A stretch of DNA of 64,000 bases, taken from an uncultured Draconibacterium sp. (GTDB lineage: Bacteria > Bacteroidota > Bacteroidia > Bacteroidales > Prolixibacteraceae). The notes below the pieces were generated by a model that searched no databases, had not been told where the DNA came from, and was given only the letters and a program-made list of their open reading frames with translations. Below are positions 26,448-35,347 of the stretch, in pieces. The stretch lies in NCBI RefSeq assembly GCF_963675065.1, contig NZ_OY775906.1, positions 1,466,001-1,530,000 of the forward strand, in the 5' to 3' direction. The position numbers were made by a program, and so were the translations under genes. How positions within the stretch are numbered: the first letter of the stretch is position 1; every line of letters begins with the position of its first letter.

Positions 26448-27490
26448 ACTATTACCGTTCTATGCTCTTTATTACTTAACAGGCACGCCTCCAATATTTT
26501 TAATACTTCCAGTGCTTTAGCAGGATTAACAGGTAACGCTTTGTCGTTTCTGATGGCTTCATACATTTTATCGTAAAAAATGCGGTAATCTCCCGGAATG
26601 GTTTCAACCAACTCTTCGATATGTTCTTCGTTCTCGGTGTAAACCAGTGTTCCCCAATAATCGACGTCTTCTTTTCCCCAGTCTTCACCTTCTGGCAAAT
26701 TACCTGCTTTTAATAAATCTTCCTGCCCATCGATTCCCCACTTTTTAAACGTGCCATATTCTCCGTTAATGGTATATCGTGGCCCGGGATTCATAACCAG
26801 GTACGAGCATTTTAACAAAGCCGAAAAACCTCCATAATCCAAACGGACATCGTAATAATCGGCTACCTTTCCTCCGGTTCGCACCGTCTTTAAATGTGCG
26901 GTAACTGTTTGCGGTTTTCCAAACAAAACGTATGCCTGATCGACCATATGCGATCCCAGGTTATACAAAACGCCACCATATTCATCGCCCTCTTCTTTCC
27001 ATGTGCCGGGTGTAATTTCGGTACGGTAACGGTCGTAGTGCGATTCAAATTCGACCAGCCGTCCAAACCGCGCTTCCCTAATTACTTTTTGTACCGTTCT
27101 AAAATCACCATCCCACCGGCGGTTCTGAAAAACAGTGAACACCAAACCTTTTGCTTTTGCCAGCTCAATCAGCTCTTGTAGTTCTGCACTCCGTAAAGTG
27201 GCCGGTTTTTCCACAACCACATGTTTTCCGGCTTCCAGCGCCTGCTTTACCATCGGATAGTGATATTTGTCCGGAGTGTTTACCACTACCAGCTCAACCT
27301 CGTTATCGCTTAAAATAGTGTCGTAGGTTTTTACAATCGTCACGTCGGGAAACAACGCTTTCGATAAAGTTTTAGAACGTTCGAGCACAAGTTTTACCCT
27401 GAAATTACAATTTACCTTCAACAACGGTCCGTGAAATACTTTTCCTGACATACCAAACGAAGCCAATGCCACTGTAACCTGATTCTTCAT
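26444..27490 (-). CDS. Gfo/Idh/MocA family oxidoreductase
   Basis: 348 residues. N-terminal Rossmann part with VALASFGMSGKVFHGPLL and the family EKPATLRSAELQELIELAKAKG (catalytic Lys of EKP). The second half has GTWKEEGDEYGGVLYNLGSHMVDQAYVLFG, typical of the C-terminal substrate domain. Family members oxidise or reduce sugars and inositols with NAD(P). The substrate is unknown. The N-terminal position of the nucleotide motif supports the chosen start. Confidence 0.92.
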   Translation of the reverse strand: MKNQVTVALASFGMSGKVFHGPLLKVNCNFRVKLVLERSKTLSKALFPDVTIVKTYDTILSDNEVELVVVNTPDKYHYPMVKQALEAGKHVVVEKPATLRSAELQELIELAKAKGLVFTVFQNRRWDGDFRTVQKVIREARFGRLVEFESHYDRYRTEITPGTWKEEGDEYGGVLYNLGSHMVDQAYVLFGKPQTVTAHLKTVRTGGKVADYYDVRLDYGGFSALLKCSYLVMNPGPRYTINGEYGTFKKWGIDGQEDLLKAGNLPEGEDWGKEDVDYWGTLVYTENEEHIEELVETIPGDYRIFYDKMYEAIRNDKALPVNPAKALEVLKILEACLLSNKEHRTVIV

Positions 27491-27639
27491 GCTTAAAATT
27501 GTATGAAATTACTACTCGCAAAATTCTTGTCAATAAAAATACGTAAATAAGTTTCCCGCACAAAAGTTGCTGAATAACATTCGATAAACAAGGTATTGTA
27601 TAACACAAATGCTTCTATTCCACAAAATTTGATTGTAAA

Positions 27640-27661
27640 TTAGTCTGATAAACTAGACTAA
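27640..27661. promoter_or_regulatory. Inverted repeat before the cytidylate-kinase-like gene
   Basis: TTAGTCT and AGACTAA, a perfect 7-bp inverted repeat with an 8-nt spacer, lie just before the start codon at 27672. The position suits an operator or a leader hairpin. Confidence 0.4.
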
Positions 27662-27671
27662 CATTCCGGTT

Positions 27672-28484
27672 ATGAAACAGTCACCAACATTTAATTCTCC
27701 CAAAAGAGGATTTATGGTGCGAGTTAAATATGACACGGCTGGAAACAACAATCCTACTCAAATGAAAAATTTTCTGAATAGTTATCTAATGGAATCGAAA
27801 TGTATTAACCTCGAATCAGGTGACTACCCCGGACCTTTTCTTACTATTTCACGACAAGCCGGATGCTCGGCAAAGCGCATCGCCATTAAGCTCTCGAAAA
27901 TTCTGACCGGCTACAGTTACATGTCGGAAACAAAAACCGATGTGGAGTGGAAATATGTTGATAAAGCGGTGTTTATAGGTGTTGTTAATGAAATGATTGA
28001 AGAACTAAAGTCGGGGGATTTTGAAGATGCCGAAGAATCGATAGTGTTTCTAAAGGAAGTTGGCCGGGCCTTTTCGGATGAAACGATTTACGACATTTCA
28101 GACGACAGACTGATTGCGGCCTTAAAAGGGATTATTTGCCGACTGGCCTACCACGGACGTACTATTATTGTTGGGCGTTCGTCAGGTGCCATTTTAAAAG
28201 ACATTCCAAACAAACTTAACATCAGGCTTGAAGCTCCTGCCGACTGGAGAATTAACCGCATAATGCAAATTAGAGACATGACCAGAATGGAGGCTGCAGA
28301 ATATATTACGCTGGCTGATAAAAAGAGAGATGCCTTTATTGAAAAAATAATCGGCAGGAAAGCCGAAAATGAGGATTTTGATGTGATTTTTAATTATGCC
28401 TCGATGGAAGACGATCAGATAGTTGACGCAGTAATTAACATATTACGAAATAAAAAAATTATCGCTCCTCATTACGAGTTCTAA
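27672..28484 (+). CDS. Cytidylate kinase-like family protein
   Basis: 270 residues. After an N-terminal extension of about 55 residues, GPFLTISRQAGCSAKRIAIKLSKIL forms the P-loop-like region of the cytidylate-kinase-like family. Further motifs are GRTIIVGRSSGAILKDIPNKLNIRLEAP and RDMTRMEAAEYITLADKKRDAFIEKI. It is not the essential Cmk but the divergent AAA_26-like type whose substrate is unknown. The start is uncertain because ATGs also occur at 27714 and 27762. A terminator follows at 28568. Confidence 0.85.
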   Translation: MKQSPTFNSPKRGFMVRVKYDTAGNNNPTQMKNFLNSYLMESKCINLESGDYPGPFLTISRQAGCSAKRIAIKLSKILTGYSYMSETKTDVEWKYVDKAVFIGVVNEMIEELKSGDFEDAEESIVFLKEVGRAFSDETIYDISDDRLIAALKGIICRLAYHGRTIIVGRSSGAILKDIPNKLNIRLEAPADWRINRIMQIRDMTRMEAAEYITLADKKRDAFIEKIIGRKAENEDFDVIFNYASMEDDQIVDAVINILRNKKIIAPHYEF

Positions 28485-28823
28485 CAAATTTACTATTTTA
28501 GCTAATAGAAGTAACAAAATAACATCTTCTGAAAATCAGAAGAAATTAATTTAAATCTCACCTTACCAAGGCCTTTCTTCGGAGAGGCTTTGTTTTTCGA
28601 AACTTTTTTTGAGATTTTAATAAAAAAACAATGTTTTTATTGTGATATTCTAATAATTAGTCCGTTACTTTGATATAAGATTTTAATTCGCACTTCACCT
28701 TTTTTTGTGATTTTCCGTTTTAACATCTGACGCGTTCTTTATACTTAACAATAATTTTTTAAAAATAAAGCGGTATAATGCCGCGAATTTTTACATTTAT
28801 ACATTTATATTTTTCTATTTTTT
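28485..28823. other. Intergenic region with terminator and long leader
   Basis: 339 bp, very AT-rich. It has a small hairpin at 28526-28542 (CTTCTGA/TCAGAAG), the kinase terminator at 28568-28597, and then about 220 nt of AT-rich DNA that must contain the promoter and leader of the RRM gene. No ORF is seen. Confidence 0.6.
28568..28597 (+). terminator. Rho-independent terminator of the kinase-like gene
   Basis: AAGGCCTTTC, loop TTCG, GAGAGGCTTT (two G-U pairs) followed by TGTTTTT. Confidence 0.75.
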
Positions 28824-29249
28824 ATGAATTTATTTGTTGCAAAGTTAGACTCATCGATTACTGGTGACTACTTAAATGAGCTGTTCTCTGCACACGGAGA
28901 AGTAGCGTCTGCCAAAGTTATTTTTGACAGAGAAACGGGAAACTCAAAATGTTTTGGTTTTGTTGAAATGCCAAACGAAGAAGAAGCTAATGCAGCGATT
29001 GCTGCACTTAATGATGCTGAAATTGAAGGAAAACAAATCGTAGTTAAGGAAGCAAATGCTCCACAAGATCGTCCACGTCGTGATTTTAATCGCGGTGGCG
29101 GCGGTGGTGGCTACAACCGCGGTGGCGGTGGTGGTTACAACCGTGGCGGCGGTGGTGGCGGATACAACCGTGGCGGTGGCGGTGGCGACCGCAGAGGCGG
29201 TGGCGGTGGTTACGATCGTCGTGGTGGCGGCGGTGGCGACCGTTGGTAA
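28824..29249 (+). CDS. RRM-domain RNA-binding protein with glycine-rich tail
   Basis: 141 residues. The RRM (residues 1-80) shows RNP2 MNLFVAKL and RNP1 KCFGFVEM. The tail (about 86-141) is built from RGGGGGGYNRGG-type repeats, coded by a GC-rich tandem repeat at about 29085-29245. Such proteins are frequent in Bacteroidota and cyanobacteria and act in cold adaptation or RNA folding. The gene is monocistronic with a strong terminator. Repeat number in the tail may vary between strains. Confidence 0.95.
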   Translation: MNLFVAKLDSSITGDYLNELFSAHGEVASAKVIFDRETGNSKCFGFVEMPNEEEANAAIAALNDAEIEGKQIVVKEANAPQDRPRRDFNRGGGGGGYNRGGGGGYNRGGGGGGYNRGGGGGDRRGGGGGYDRRGGGGGDRW

Positions 29250-29270
29250 GCTTTCCGAAAAGATATTAAA

Positions 29271-29303
29271 AAAAAGGTGTTCGTTTTTCGAGCACCTTTT
29301 TTT
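29271..29303 (+). terminator. Rho-independent terminator of the RRM gene
   Basis: AAAAAGGTGTTCG (29271-29283), loop TTTTT, CGAGCACCTTTTT (29289-29301); 13-bp stem with one G-U pair. Confidence 0.9.
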
Positions 29304-29605
29304 ATGAGTTCTTAAATAACTAATAAATATTGTGGCTCACCTCTAAAGTCTGGTGGATAAGAAAAAATGTAATACTCTAGATTTCAGTATTTATCAAATC
29401 ACAATCTTAAGAAACCTCGATTTTACCCTATCGGGTGAATACTATTTGGATCAAGCCAAATAGTAAGGCCGTCAGCCGCAATGAATATTAATCGTATTAA
29501 GAATTAATCCACCGGATTTTACCGGTGATCCTAATGTTGTAGCTATTAATTAAGAAGAGATTTATTTTTCGAATTTTGAAAAAGAGGATACCTTCCTAAA
29601 AAGTT
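29304..29605. other. Intergenic region with a series of short perfect hairpins
   Basis: About 300 bp between converging genes with no ORF. ACCC/GGGT near 29425, ACTATTTGG/CCAAATAGT at 29441-29464 (9-bp perfect stem, 6-nt loop) and CACCGG/CCGGTG at 29510-29527 follow one another. It may be a structured RNA or an element remnant; no known RNA family is recognised. Confidence 0.45.
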
Positions 29606-30601
29606 CTATAATTTCTTCAGCCAGGCTTCTGCCTCTATCAGTTCGGTTTGATCAGCAGTTTTTACAGCGTAGTCAAAACCGGGCTGTATACAAAACGATC
29701 CGTATTCGCCTTTTGTATTCAAAGCGATATAACCAATTTGATGACTTTGATAATCGGGAATTTTTTTAGCGATACGACGAACAGCCTCTTCGCAGGCCCT
29801 GTCGGGCGACATGCCGCTGCGCATTAATTCAACCACCAAAAACGAACCCAGCGTTTTCATTACCAATTCGCCCGATCCGGTAGCTGTAGCTCCTCCAACT
29901 TCGCCATCAACAAACAAACCGGCACCAATAATCGGCGAGTCGCCTACTCTGCCGGGCATTTTATATCCCATTCCGCTGGTGGTACAAGCACCCGAAATAC
30001 GTCCATCTTCATCAAGCGCCAGCATTCCAATGGTATCGTGATTATCTTCAGTAACATTCTCGATATTAATCTTATTACTGAATTCCTTATTCTCTTTCTT
30101 CCACTTCTTCCACTCTTTTTTACGGGCTTTGGTTAGCAGCTTTTCTTTTTCAAAACCATTGTCGAGAGCAAATTCCAATGCTCCTTTTCCGCTTAACATC
30201 ACATGCGGCGTTTTTTCCATTACCAGGCGAGCCACCGAAACAGGATGAACGATATGCTGTAAGTATGTTACACTTCCTGCACGTCCTTTCTCATCCATAA
30301 TACAGGCATCAAGCGTTACTTTTCCGCTGGCATCAGGAATTCCGCCTTTTCCTACGGTAATTACATTAGGATCTCCTTCGGGAACGCGCACTCCCGCTTC
30401 CACGGCATCAAGCGAGTGTCCTCCTTTTGATAAAACCTCCCAGGCAGCCTCATTGGCTGGCATACCATGATTCCATGTTGAAATTACAACCGGGAATTTA
30501 TTTGCTGAGAGAAAAACCGAATTTGAAAACGCTTTCGAGGCAACACCGGCACCGGCAAGCATTAACGAACTTTTTGCTAAAAAGGAACGACGAGAAATCA
30601 T
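29606..30601 (-). CDS. N4-(beta-N-acetylglucosaminyl)-L-asparaginase (glycosylasparaginase), exported
   Basis: 331-residue Ntn hydrolase that cleaves the GlcNAc-Asn bond of N-glycopeptides. The N-terminus MISRRSFLAKSSLMLAGAG is a Tat-type signal. The self-cleavage site with the nucleophile Thr lies in EDNHDTIGMLALDEDG; downstream GACTTSGMGYKMPGRVGDSPIIGAGLFVDGEVGGATATGSGE is the family signature. A basic linker KARKKEWKKWKKENKEFS precedes the cleavage site, in the part expected to lie at the end of the alpha chain. Confidence 0.93.
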   Translation of the reverse strand: MISRRSFLAKSSLMLAGAGVASKAFSNSVFLSANKFPVVISTWNHGMPANEAAWEVLSKGGHSLDAVEAGVRVPEGDPNVITVGKGGIPDASGKVTLDACIMDEKGRAGSVTYLQHIVHPVSVARLVMEKTPHVMLSGKGALEFALDNGFEKEKLLTKARKKEWKKWKKENKEFSNKINIENVTEDNHDTIGMLALDEDGRISGACTTSGMGYKMPGRVGDSPIIGAGLFVDGEVGGATATGSGELVMKTLGSFLVVELMRSGMSPDRACEEAVRRIAKKIPDYQSHQIGYIALNTKGEYGSFCIQPGFDYAVKTADQTELIEAEAWLKKL

Positions 30602-30741
30602 AACTTGACACTTTTTTAAAATTCTTTCAAAAGTAAAAAATATATTCTTTTTTTTTATCTGAATTAAAGATTTCCCAGAATCTCCAACTCAATAAAACTA
30701 CTTTTGGGAATAAGTTATATGCCACAATTTGCACATTTGGT

Positions 30742-32544
30742 TTAGTCGTTCGAGAAATACTCCAGTGTTTTTCTGTAGTTGGAGAAAACCACCGCACGCG
30801 ATATAAATCCAAGGTACTTTCCATCGTCGATAACAGCAAGGTTGTATCGGTTTGAGGTTTCAAATTTCTTGGCCACTGTTTCCATATTGTCTTTCGACGA
30901 GATATAGAATTCAGGCATAAACATGAGGTCTTTCACCATCACCTGGTCGTATAGTTCGTGCTCAAAAATAAGATGTTTCACTTTCGAGAGTTTTACCATC
31001 CCTTTCAGGTAGCCATCCTTGTCAACAATAGGAAATAAATTTCTATTTGATTTAGAAATTGCTTTTACCAGATCGCGCAAACTGGCATCGGGAGAAATAA
31101 TCTCAAAGTCGTTTTCTATCAGCTTTTTCACCTCCATAGAGCGAAGGATCGCTTTGTCTTTGTGGTGCGTAATCAAATCGCCGGTTTGTGCCAGGTGTTT
31201 TGTATAAATGGAATGCGGCTCAAAACGCATGATGGTTACATAGGCTACCGTTGAAGTGATCAGTAATGGAATAAACAAACCATAACCTCCTGTTATCTCT
31301 GCGGTTAAGAATATTCCTGTAAGCGGTGCGTGCATTACTGCAGCCATCATTCCGGCCATTCCTGCCAAAGCGAAGTTATTTTCCGGTACTCCAAGATCAA
31401 AGAAAGTATTGAGCAAGAACACAAGAAAATAACCGGCAATTGCTCCGGTAAACAGCGTTGGAGCAAAAATACCACCATTACCCCCTGAGCCGGTTGTAGC
31501 CGACATAGCGAAGACTTTAAAAATGAGAATTCCTCCTAAAACAAGTAAGACGATATAGGGATTGTCTTTCCATTGAAAAAACATGGAATTATTCAATAAA
31601 TCAGCTCCCTGGTTATTAAAAACAGAGTTAATGCTGGTGTACCCTTCGCCCCATAACGGCGGGAAAATAAAAATTAAAAGGCCCAGCGTAACAGCTCCAA
31701 TAAGCACACGAACAAACCAGTTATTTATGGCAGCAAAACGCTTTTCCAGAAACATGGTTCCGCGGGTAAAATAAATTCCCAGCACCCCGGTAAAAATTCC
31801 CACGAGAATGTAAATCCATATCATATTAATATGAAATGGTGCTATCTGGTCAAAATGAAGCATTACCCCTTCGCCCATAAAAAAGTACGAGATTACCGTT
31901 GCCGATACTGCCGAGATCAGTAAGGGAATTAAAAAGGCCATGGTCAAATCGAGCATCAGCACCTCTAGGGTAAAAACAATACCAGCCATTGGCGCATTAA
32001 AAATGCCTGCAATTGCACCGGCAGCCCCGCATCCAACCATCAGGGTAATGTACTTATACCTCAATTTAAAAACGCGTGCCAGGTTCGATCCAATGGAAGC
32101 ACCTGTTAATACAATTGGCGCCTCCGATCCAACCGATCCTCCAAAACCAATGGTAAGCGAACTGGCAATCATCGATGAATACGTTTTATGCGGCTTTAGT
32201 TTACTGCTCTTTTTTGAAATGGAAAACAGAATCTTTGAAACTCCATGCCCAATATCGTCGCGAATTACATAACGTACAAACAACACTGTTAGTAATATTC
32301 CAATGAAAGGATATAACAAATAAAGATAAGTAAATCCTTCAACTGCAATCATCCCGGTTAACTCTTCAGCAACGAAGTGGATCAGGTTCTTTAACAGCAA
32401 GGCCGCCAGTCCACTTAACAGTCCTACAATCAAACTAAGCAAATACAAAAAGTTCTTTTCCGGAATTTTTGCAATTCTCCAGGCAACAAGTCGATTAAGA
32501 AGCTTACTCAACAACAACTTGTTAATTCTAAATATTCTAAACAT
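30742..32544 (-). CDS. ClC family chloride channel/transporter with CBS pair (second of two)
   Basis: About 600 residues. Ten or more membrane helices with ClC selectivity motifs: GFGGSVGSEAPIVLTGASIGS (GSEAP replaces the classic GREGP but keeps the Glu), GSGGNGGIFAPTLFTGA and the C-terminal CBS pair (about 450-590) with LFPIVDKDGYLKGMVKLS and YNLAVIDDGKYLGFISR. The ATG at 32544 gives an 8-nt overlap with the upstream ClC stop; starts at 32556 or 32553 are also possible. It is a clear paralogue of its upstream neighbour. Chloride or proton exchange direction cannot be read from the sequence. Confidence 0.92.
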   Translation of the reverse strand: MFRIFRINKLLLSKLLNRLVAWRIAKIPEKNFLYLLSLIVGLLSGLAALLLKNLIHFVAEELTGMIAVEGFTYLYLLYPFIGILLTVLFVRYVIRDDIGHGVSKILFSISKKSSKLKPHKTYSSMIASSLTIGFGGSVGSEAPIVLTGASIGSNLARVFKLRYKYITLMVGCGAAGAIAGIFNAPMAGIVFTLEVLMLDLTMAFLIPLLISAVSATVISYFFMGEGVMLHFDQIAPFHINMIWIYILVGIFTGVLGIYFTRGTMFLEKRFAAINNWFVRVLIGAVTLGLLIFIFPPLWGEGYTSINSVFNNQGADLLNNSMFFQWKDNPYIVLLVLGGILIFKVFAMSATTGSGGNGGIFAPTLFTGAIAGYFLVFLLNTFFDLGVPENNFALAGMAGMMAAVMHAPLTGIFLTAEITGGYGLFIPLLITSTVAYVTIMRFEPHSIYTKHLAQTGDLITHHKDKAILRSMEVKKLIENDFEIISPDASLRDLVKAISKSNRNLFPIVDKDGYLKGMVKLSKVKHLIFEHELYDQVMVKDLMFMPEFYISSKDNMETVAKKFETSNRYNLAVIDDGKYLGFISRAVVFSNYRKTLEYFSND

Positions 32545-34318
32545 GAGAAACATCAATTATCTGTTTACGATAGCGGGTAAAAACTCGTGCCCGCGAAATA
32601 AATCCAATGTATTTGCCATTTTCGATTACAGCCAGGTTATAACGCCCTGATGATTCAAATTTTGCAGTAACAATCTCCATATTATCATTCGGGTCGATAG
32701 AAAATTCAGGCATATACATCAACTCGCTTATTTTCACCGTATCGTATAGTTCATGTTTGAAGATCATCGCTCTCACGTCGTCCATTTTTACCATGCCCAC
32801 CATTGTTCCGTCTGCATCAACAACCGGGAACAAATCGCGATGCGCTCTTGTTATGGCTTCAGTGAGGGTGCGTAAAGTTGCATCGGGCGATAATACTTCG
32901 AAGTCAGTTTCAATTAATTTTTTTACTTGCATCATCTGCAACACATTTGCATCTTTATCGTGGGTTAACAATTCTTTGCGTCGTGCCAACTGAATATGAT
33001 AAACCGAGTTAGGCGTAAATGCCCTAACAATGAGGTATGCAAACGTAGCAGTAACCATCAGTGGCACAAATAACTTGTACCCTCCTGAAATATCTGCGAT
33101 CAGGAATATTCCGGTGAGCGGTGCATGCAAAACGCCAGCAATTAATCCGGCCATTCCAATAAGTGCAAAGTTATTTGAATTGAATTCGCGCACACCCAAA
33201 CGATTGATAAGTAAAGAAAAAAACATTCCGGTATTTACCCCCATAAAAAGCGTTGGCGCAAAAATACCACCAACACCACCTGCTCCAAAGGTTAGCGATG
33301 TGGCAACGATCTTCAACAAAATAACAGCTACAATAAGCAGCATGGCAGCCCACATTTCTTCGCGTAACGAATAAAACAAACTATTATCGAACAGGTAGTT
33401 TAAATCGCCTGCCAAACATTCGTTAATCGATTCATAACCTTCGCCGTAAAGTGCAGGAAAAAGAAAGATTAGTGCCCCCAAACTTGTTCCTCCAACCACT
33501 AACCTGATTCTGCTGTTTTTTAATTTCTCAAAAATACCGGCAATAAACAGGTACATTTTGGTGAAATAAACCGACACAAAACCGGTTACAATTCCTAAAG
33601 CAATATAATAAGGCAAATCTGCCAGTTTGAAAACATCGACCACGGTAAACGGGTAAAGCACATCCTGCCCCAGAAACAAGTAGGATGTTACCACCGCAGT
33701 TGACGAAGCCAGCAATAGCGGCACCAGCGAAAATACAGTCAAGTCGATCATTATTACCTCCACCGCAAAAACAATGGCTGCAATGGGTGCTTTAAAAATA
33801 GCTGCCATAGCCCCTGCGCAGGCACAGGCAAGCATCAATATCGTATTCTTATAGTTTAGACGAAATACCTTGGCTATCCACGATCCCCATGCCGTCCCGG
33901 TTGCTACAGTTGGCCCCTCCAGTCCTACCGACCCACCAAAACCAACGGTTAACGCTGATGTTATTACTGACGAATACAAATTATGTCGTTGAATATTTCC
34001 TTTTCGTTTTGATATGCTATACAAAACAGTTGGAATTCCATGTCGTACCTCCGACCGAATAACATACTTAATCAGTACAATGGCCAAAAAGATACCCACA
34101 ATGGGCATGGCAAAATAAATGTAGTTATGCACCTCATTGGAAACCAGCCGGTGTACAAGTTCTTCGGTAAACCTTACAGTATTTTTAAGAACAACAGCCG
34201 TCATTCCGGCCAAAACACCAATAACAATACTTAACAAGGTTAGAAAACCTTGTTCGCCGAGGTGTTTCAAACGCCACCGGTGAAACTTAACCCAAATATG
34301 CTGTCTGTGCTTTGCCAT
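32537..34318 (-). CDS. ClC family chloride channel/transporter with CBS pair (first of two)
   Basis: About 593 residues from the ATG at 34318 (MAKHRQHIW); an earlier ATG at 34348 adds ten residues. Core motifs are GFGGSVGLEGPTVATGTAWGS with the gating Glu, GAGGVGGIFAPTLFMG and the KAPIAAIVFAVEVIMIDL helix. A CBS pair at the C-terminus reads LFPVVDADGTMVGMVKMDD and YNLAVIENGKYIGFISRARVF, nearly the same as in the downstream paralogue. The two genes overlap and form a tandem duplication, probably producing hetero- or homodimeric antiporters. Confidence 0.92.
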   Translation of the reverse strand: MAKHRQHIWVKFHRWRLKHLGEQGFLTLLSIVIGVLAGMTAVVLKNTVRFTEELVHRLVSNEVHNYIYFAMPIVGIFLAIVLIKYVIRSEVRHGIPTVLYSISKRKGNIQRHNLYSSVITSALTVGFGGSVGLEGPTVATGTAWGSWIAKVFRLNYKNTILMLACACAGAMAAIFKAPIAAIVFAVEVIMIDLTVFSLVPLLLASSTAVVTSYLFLGQDVLYPFTVVDVFKLADLPYYIALGIVTGFVSVYFTKMYLFIAGIFEKLKNSRIRLVVGGTSLGALIFLFPALYGEGYESINECLAGDLNYLFDNSLFYSLREEMWAAMLLIVAVILLKIVATSLTFGAGGVGGIFAPTLFMGVNTGMFFSLLINRLGVREFNSNNFALIGMAGLIAGVLHAPLTGIFLIADISGGYKLFVPLMVTATFAYLIVRAFTPNSVYHIQLARRKELLTHDKDANVLQMMQVKKLIETDFEVLSPDATLRTLTEAITRAHRDLFPVVDADGTMVGMVKMDDVRAMIFKHELYDTVKISELMYMPEFSIDPNDNMEIVTAKFESSGRYNLAVIENGKYIGFISRARVFTRYRKQIIDVSHV

Positions 34319-34414
34319 TTTTGATCTGGTAAAAGTAACAATTAGCAAGCGCGATTAACAAATTTTAAGGAACTAATAGCTAAAGTTTTTGTTATCCTAA
34401 TAAACCGCTGTAAG

Positions 34415-35290
34415 ATGAAAATAAAACTCACGGGGAGTAATGGATACATTGGCCAACTAATTTCAACAGATCTGCAGAAAAAAGGGCATGCTGTATCTGG
34501 CATTAACAGAGACTTACTTTATGCTCCATCAAGCAGCCTGCAAGAAGAGTTACGCAATACCGATGTTGTAATTAACCTTGCCGGAGCCCCCATTTTGCAA
34601 CGATGGACAAAAAAAAATAAAGAAACCATTTACAACAGCCGGGTTGTTACCACCCACAACCTGGTAAAAGCGATTATTGAGTTACCCGAAAGTGAACGCC
34701 CTGGAAAAGTGATATCAGCATCGGCAATTGGCATTTATAAATCAGGAGATTCGCACACCGAAGAAAGCATCAACTTCGATGAAGGGTTTGTTGGAAAAGT
34801 GGTGAAAGACTGGGAACATGAACTTACAGCTTTACCCGGCAGAATGCCAACCATTATATTTCGTCTGGGGGTTGTTTTTGGAAAAGAATCACAAACCATA
34901 AAAAATATGCTTCTTCCCTTTAAATTGGGATTGGGTGGTAAAATCGGTTCGGGCGAGCAATCGTTCCCTTTTATTCACGAAAAAGACGTGGTAAATGCAT
35001 TCGTTTGGGCTACCGAAACACTTAAAACAAGTGACACATTTAATTTAACCGCCCCCGAAACGATTTCGAACAAAGAATTTACCCGCAATTTTGCCCGGCA
35101 GGTAAATCGTCCTGCTTTTTTTACCATTCCAACTTTTGCGTTAAAAATGCTATTTGGCAAGGCTGCTTCGCTTCTTACAGCGTCACCTCAAGTATCATCT
35201 ACAAAGCTGCAGAAAGCCGGTTTTTATTTCGAATACCCAACAATAAAAGATACCTTACAAAATATTATTGTTAAGAGCCAGAAGGTTTAG
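34415..35290 (+). CDS. TIGR01777 family NAD-dependent epimerase/dehydratase-like protein
   Basis: 291 residues of the extended SDR class. Nucleotide motif KIKLTGSNGYIGQLISTDLQKKGH at the N-terminus. The family block VINLAGAPILQRWTKKNKETIYNSRVVTT is diagnostic for TIGR01777, and SASAIGIYKSGDSHTEES follows. Function of this group is poorly known. The gene is divergent from the ClC pair and followed 57 nt later by a FUSC gene on the same strand. Confidence 0.9.
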   Translation: MKIKLTGSNGYIGQLISTDLQKKGHAVSGINRDLLYAPSSSLQEELRNTDVVINLAGAPILQRWTKKNKETIYNSRVVTTHNLVKAIIELPESERPGKVISASAIGIYKSGDSHTEESINFDEGFVGKVVKDWEHELTALPGRMPTIIFRLGVVFGKESQTIKNMLLPFKLGLGGKIGSGEQSFPFIHEKDVVNAFVWATETLKTSDTFNLTAPETISNKEFTRNFARQVNRPAFFTIPTFALKMLFGKAASLLTASPQVSSTKLQKAGFYFEYPTIKDTLQNIIVKSQKV

Positions 35291-35347
35291 CTATATATTT
35301 CTGTTCTCATTCATTAGTTTTGTACAAAATACTTTTACACATTACCT

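Noticed and set aside
29056..29307. An 83-residue frame rich in Val and Ala overlapping the RRM gene
   Set aside because: It is a shifted reading of the glycine-codon repeats.
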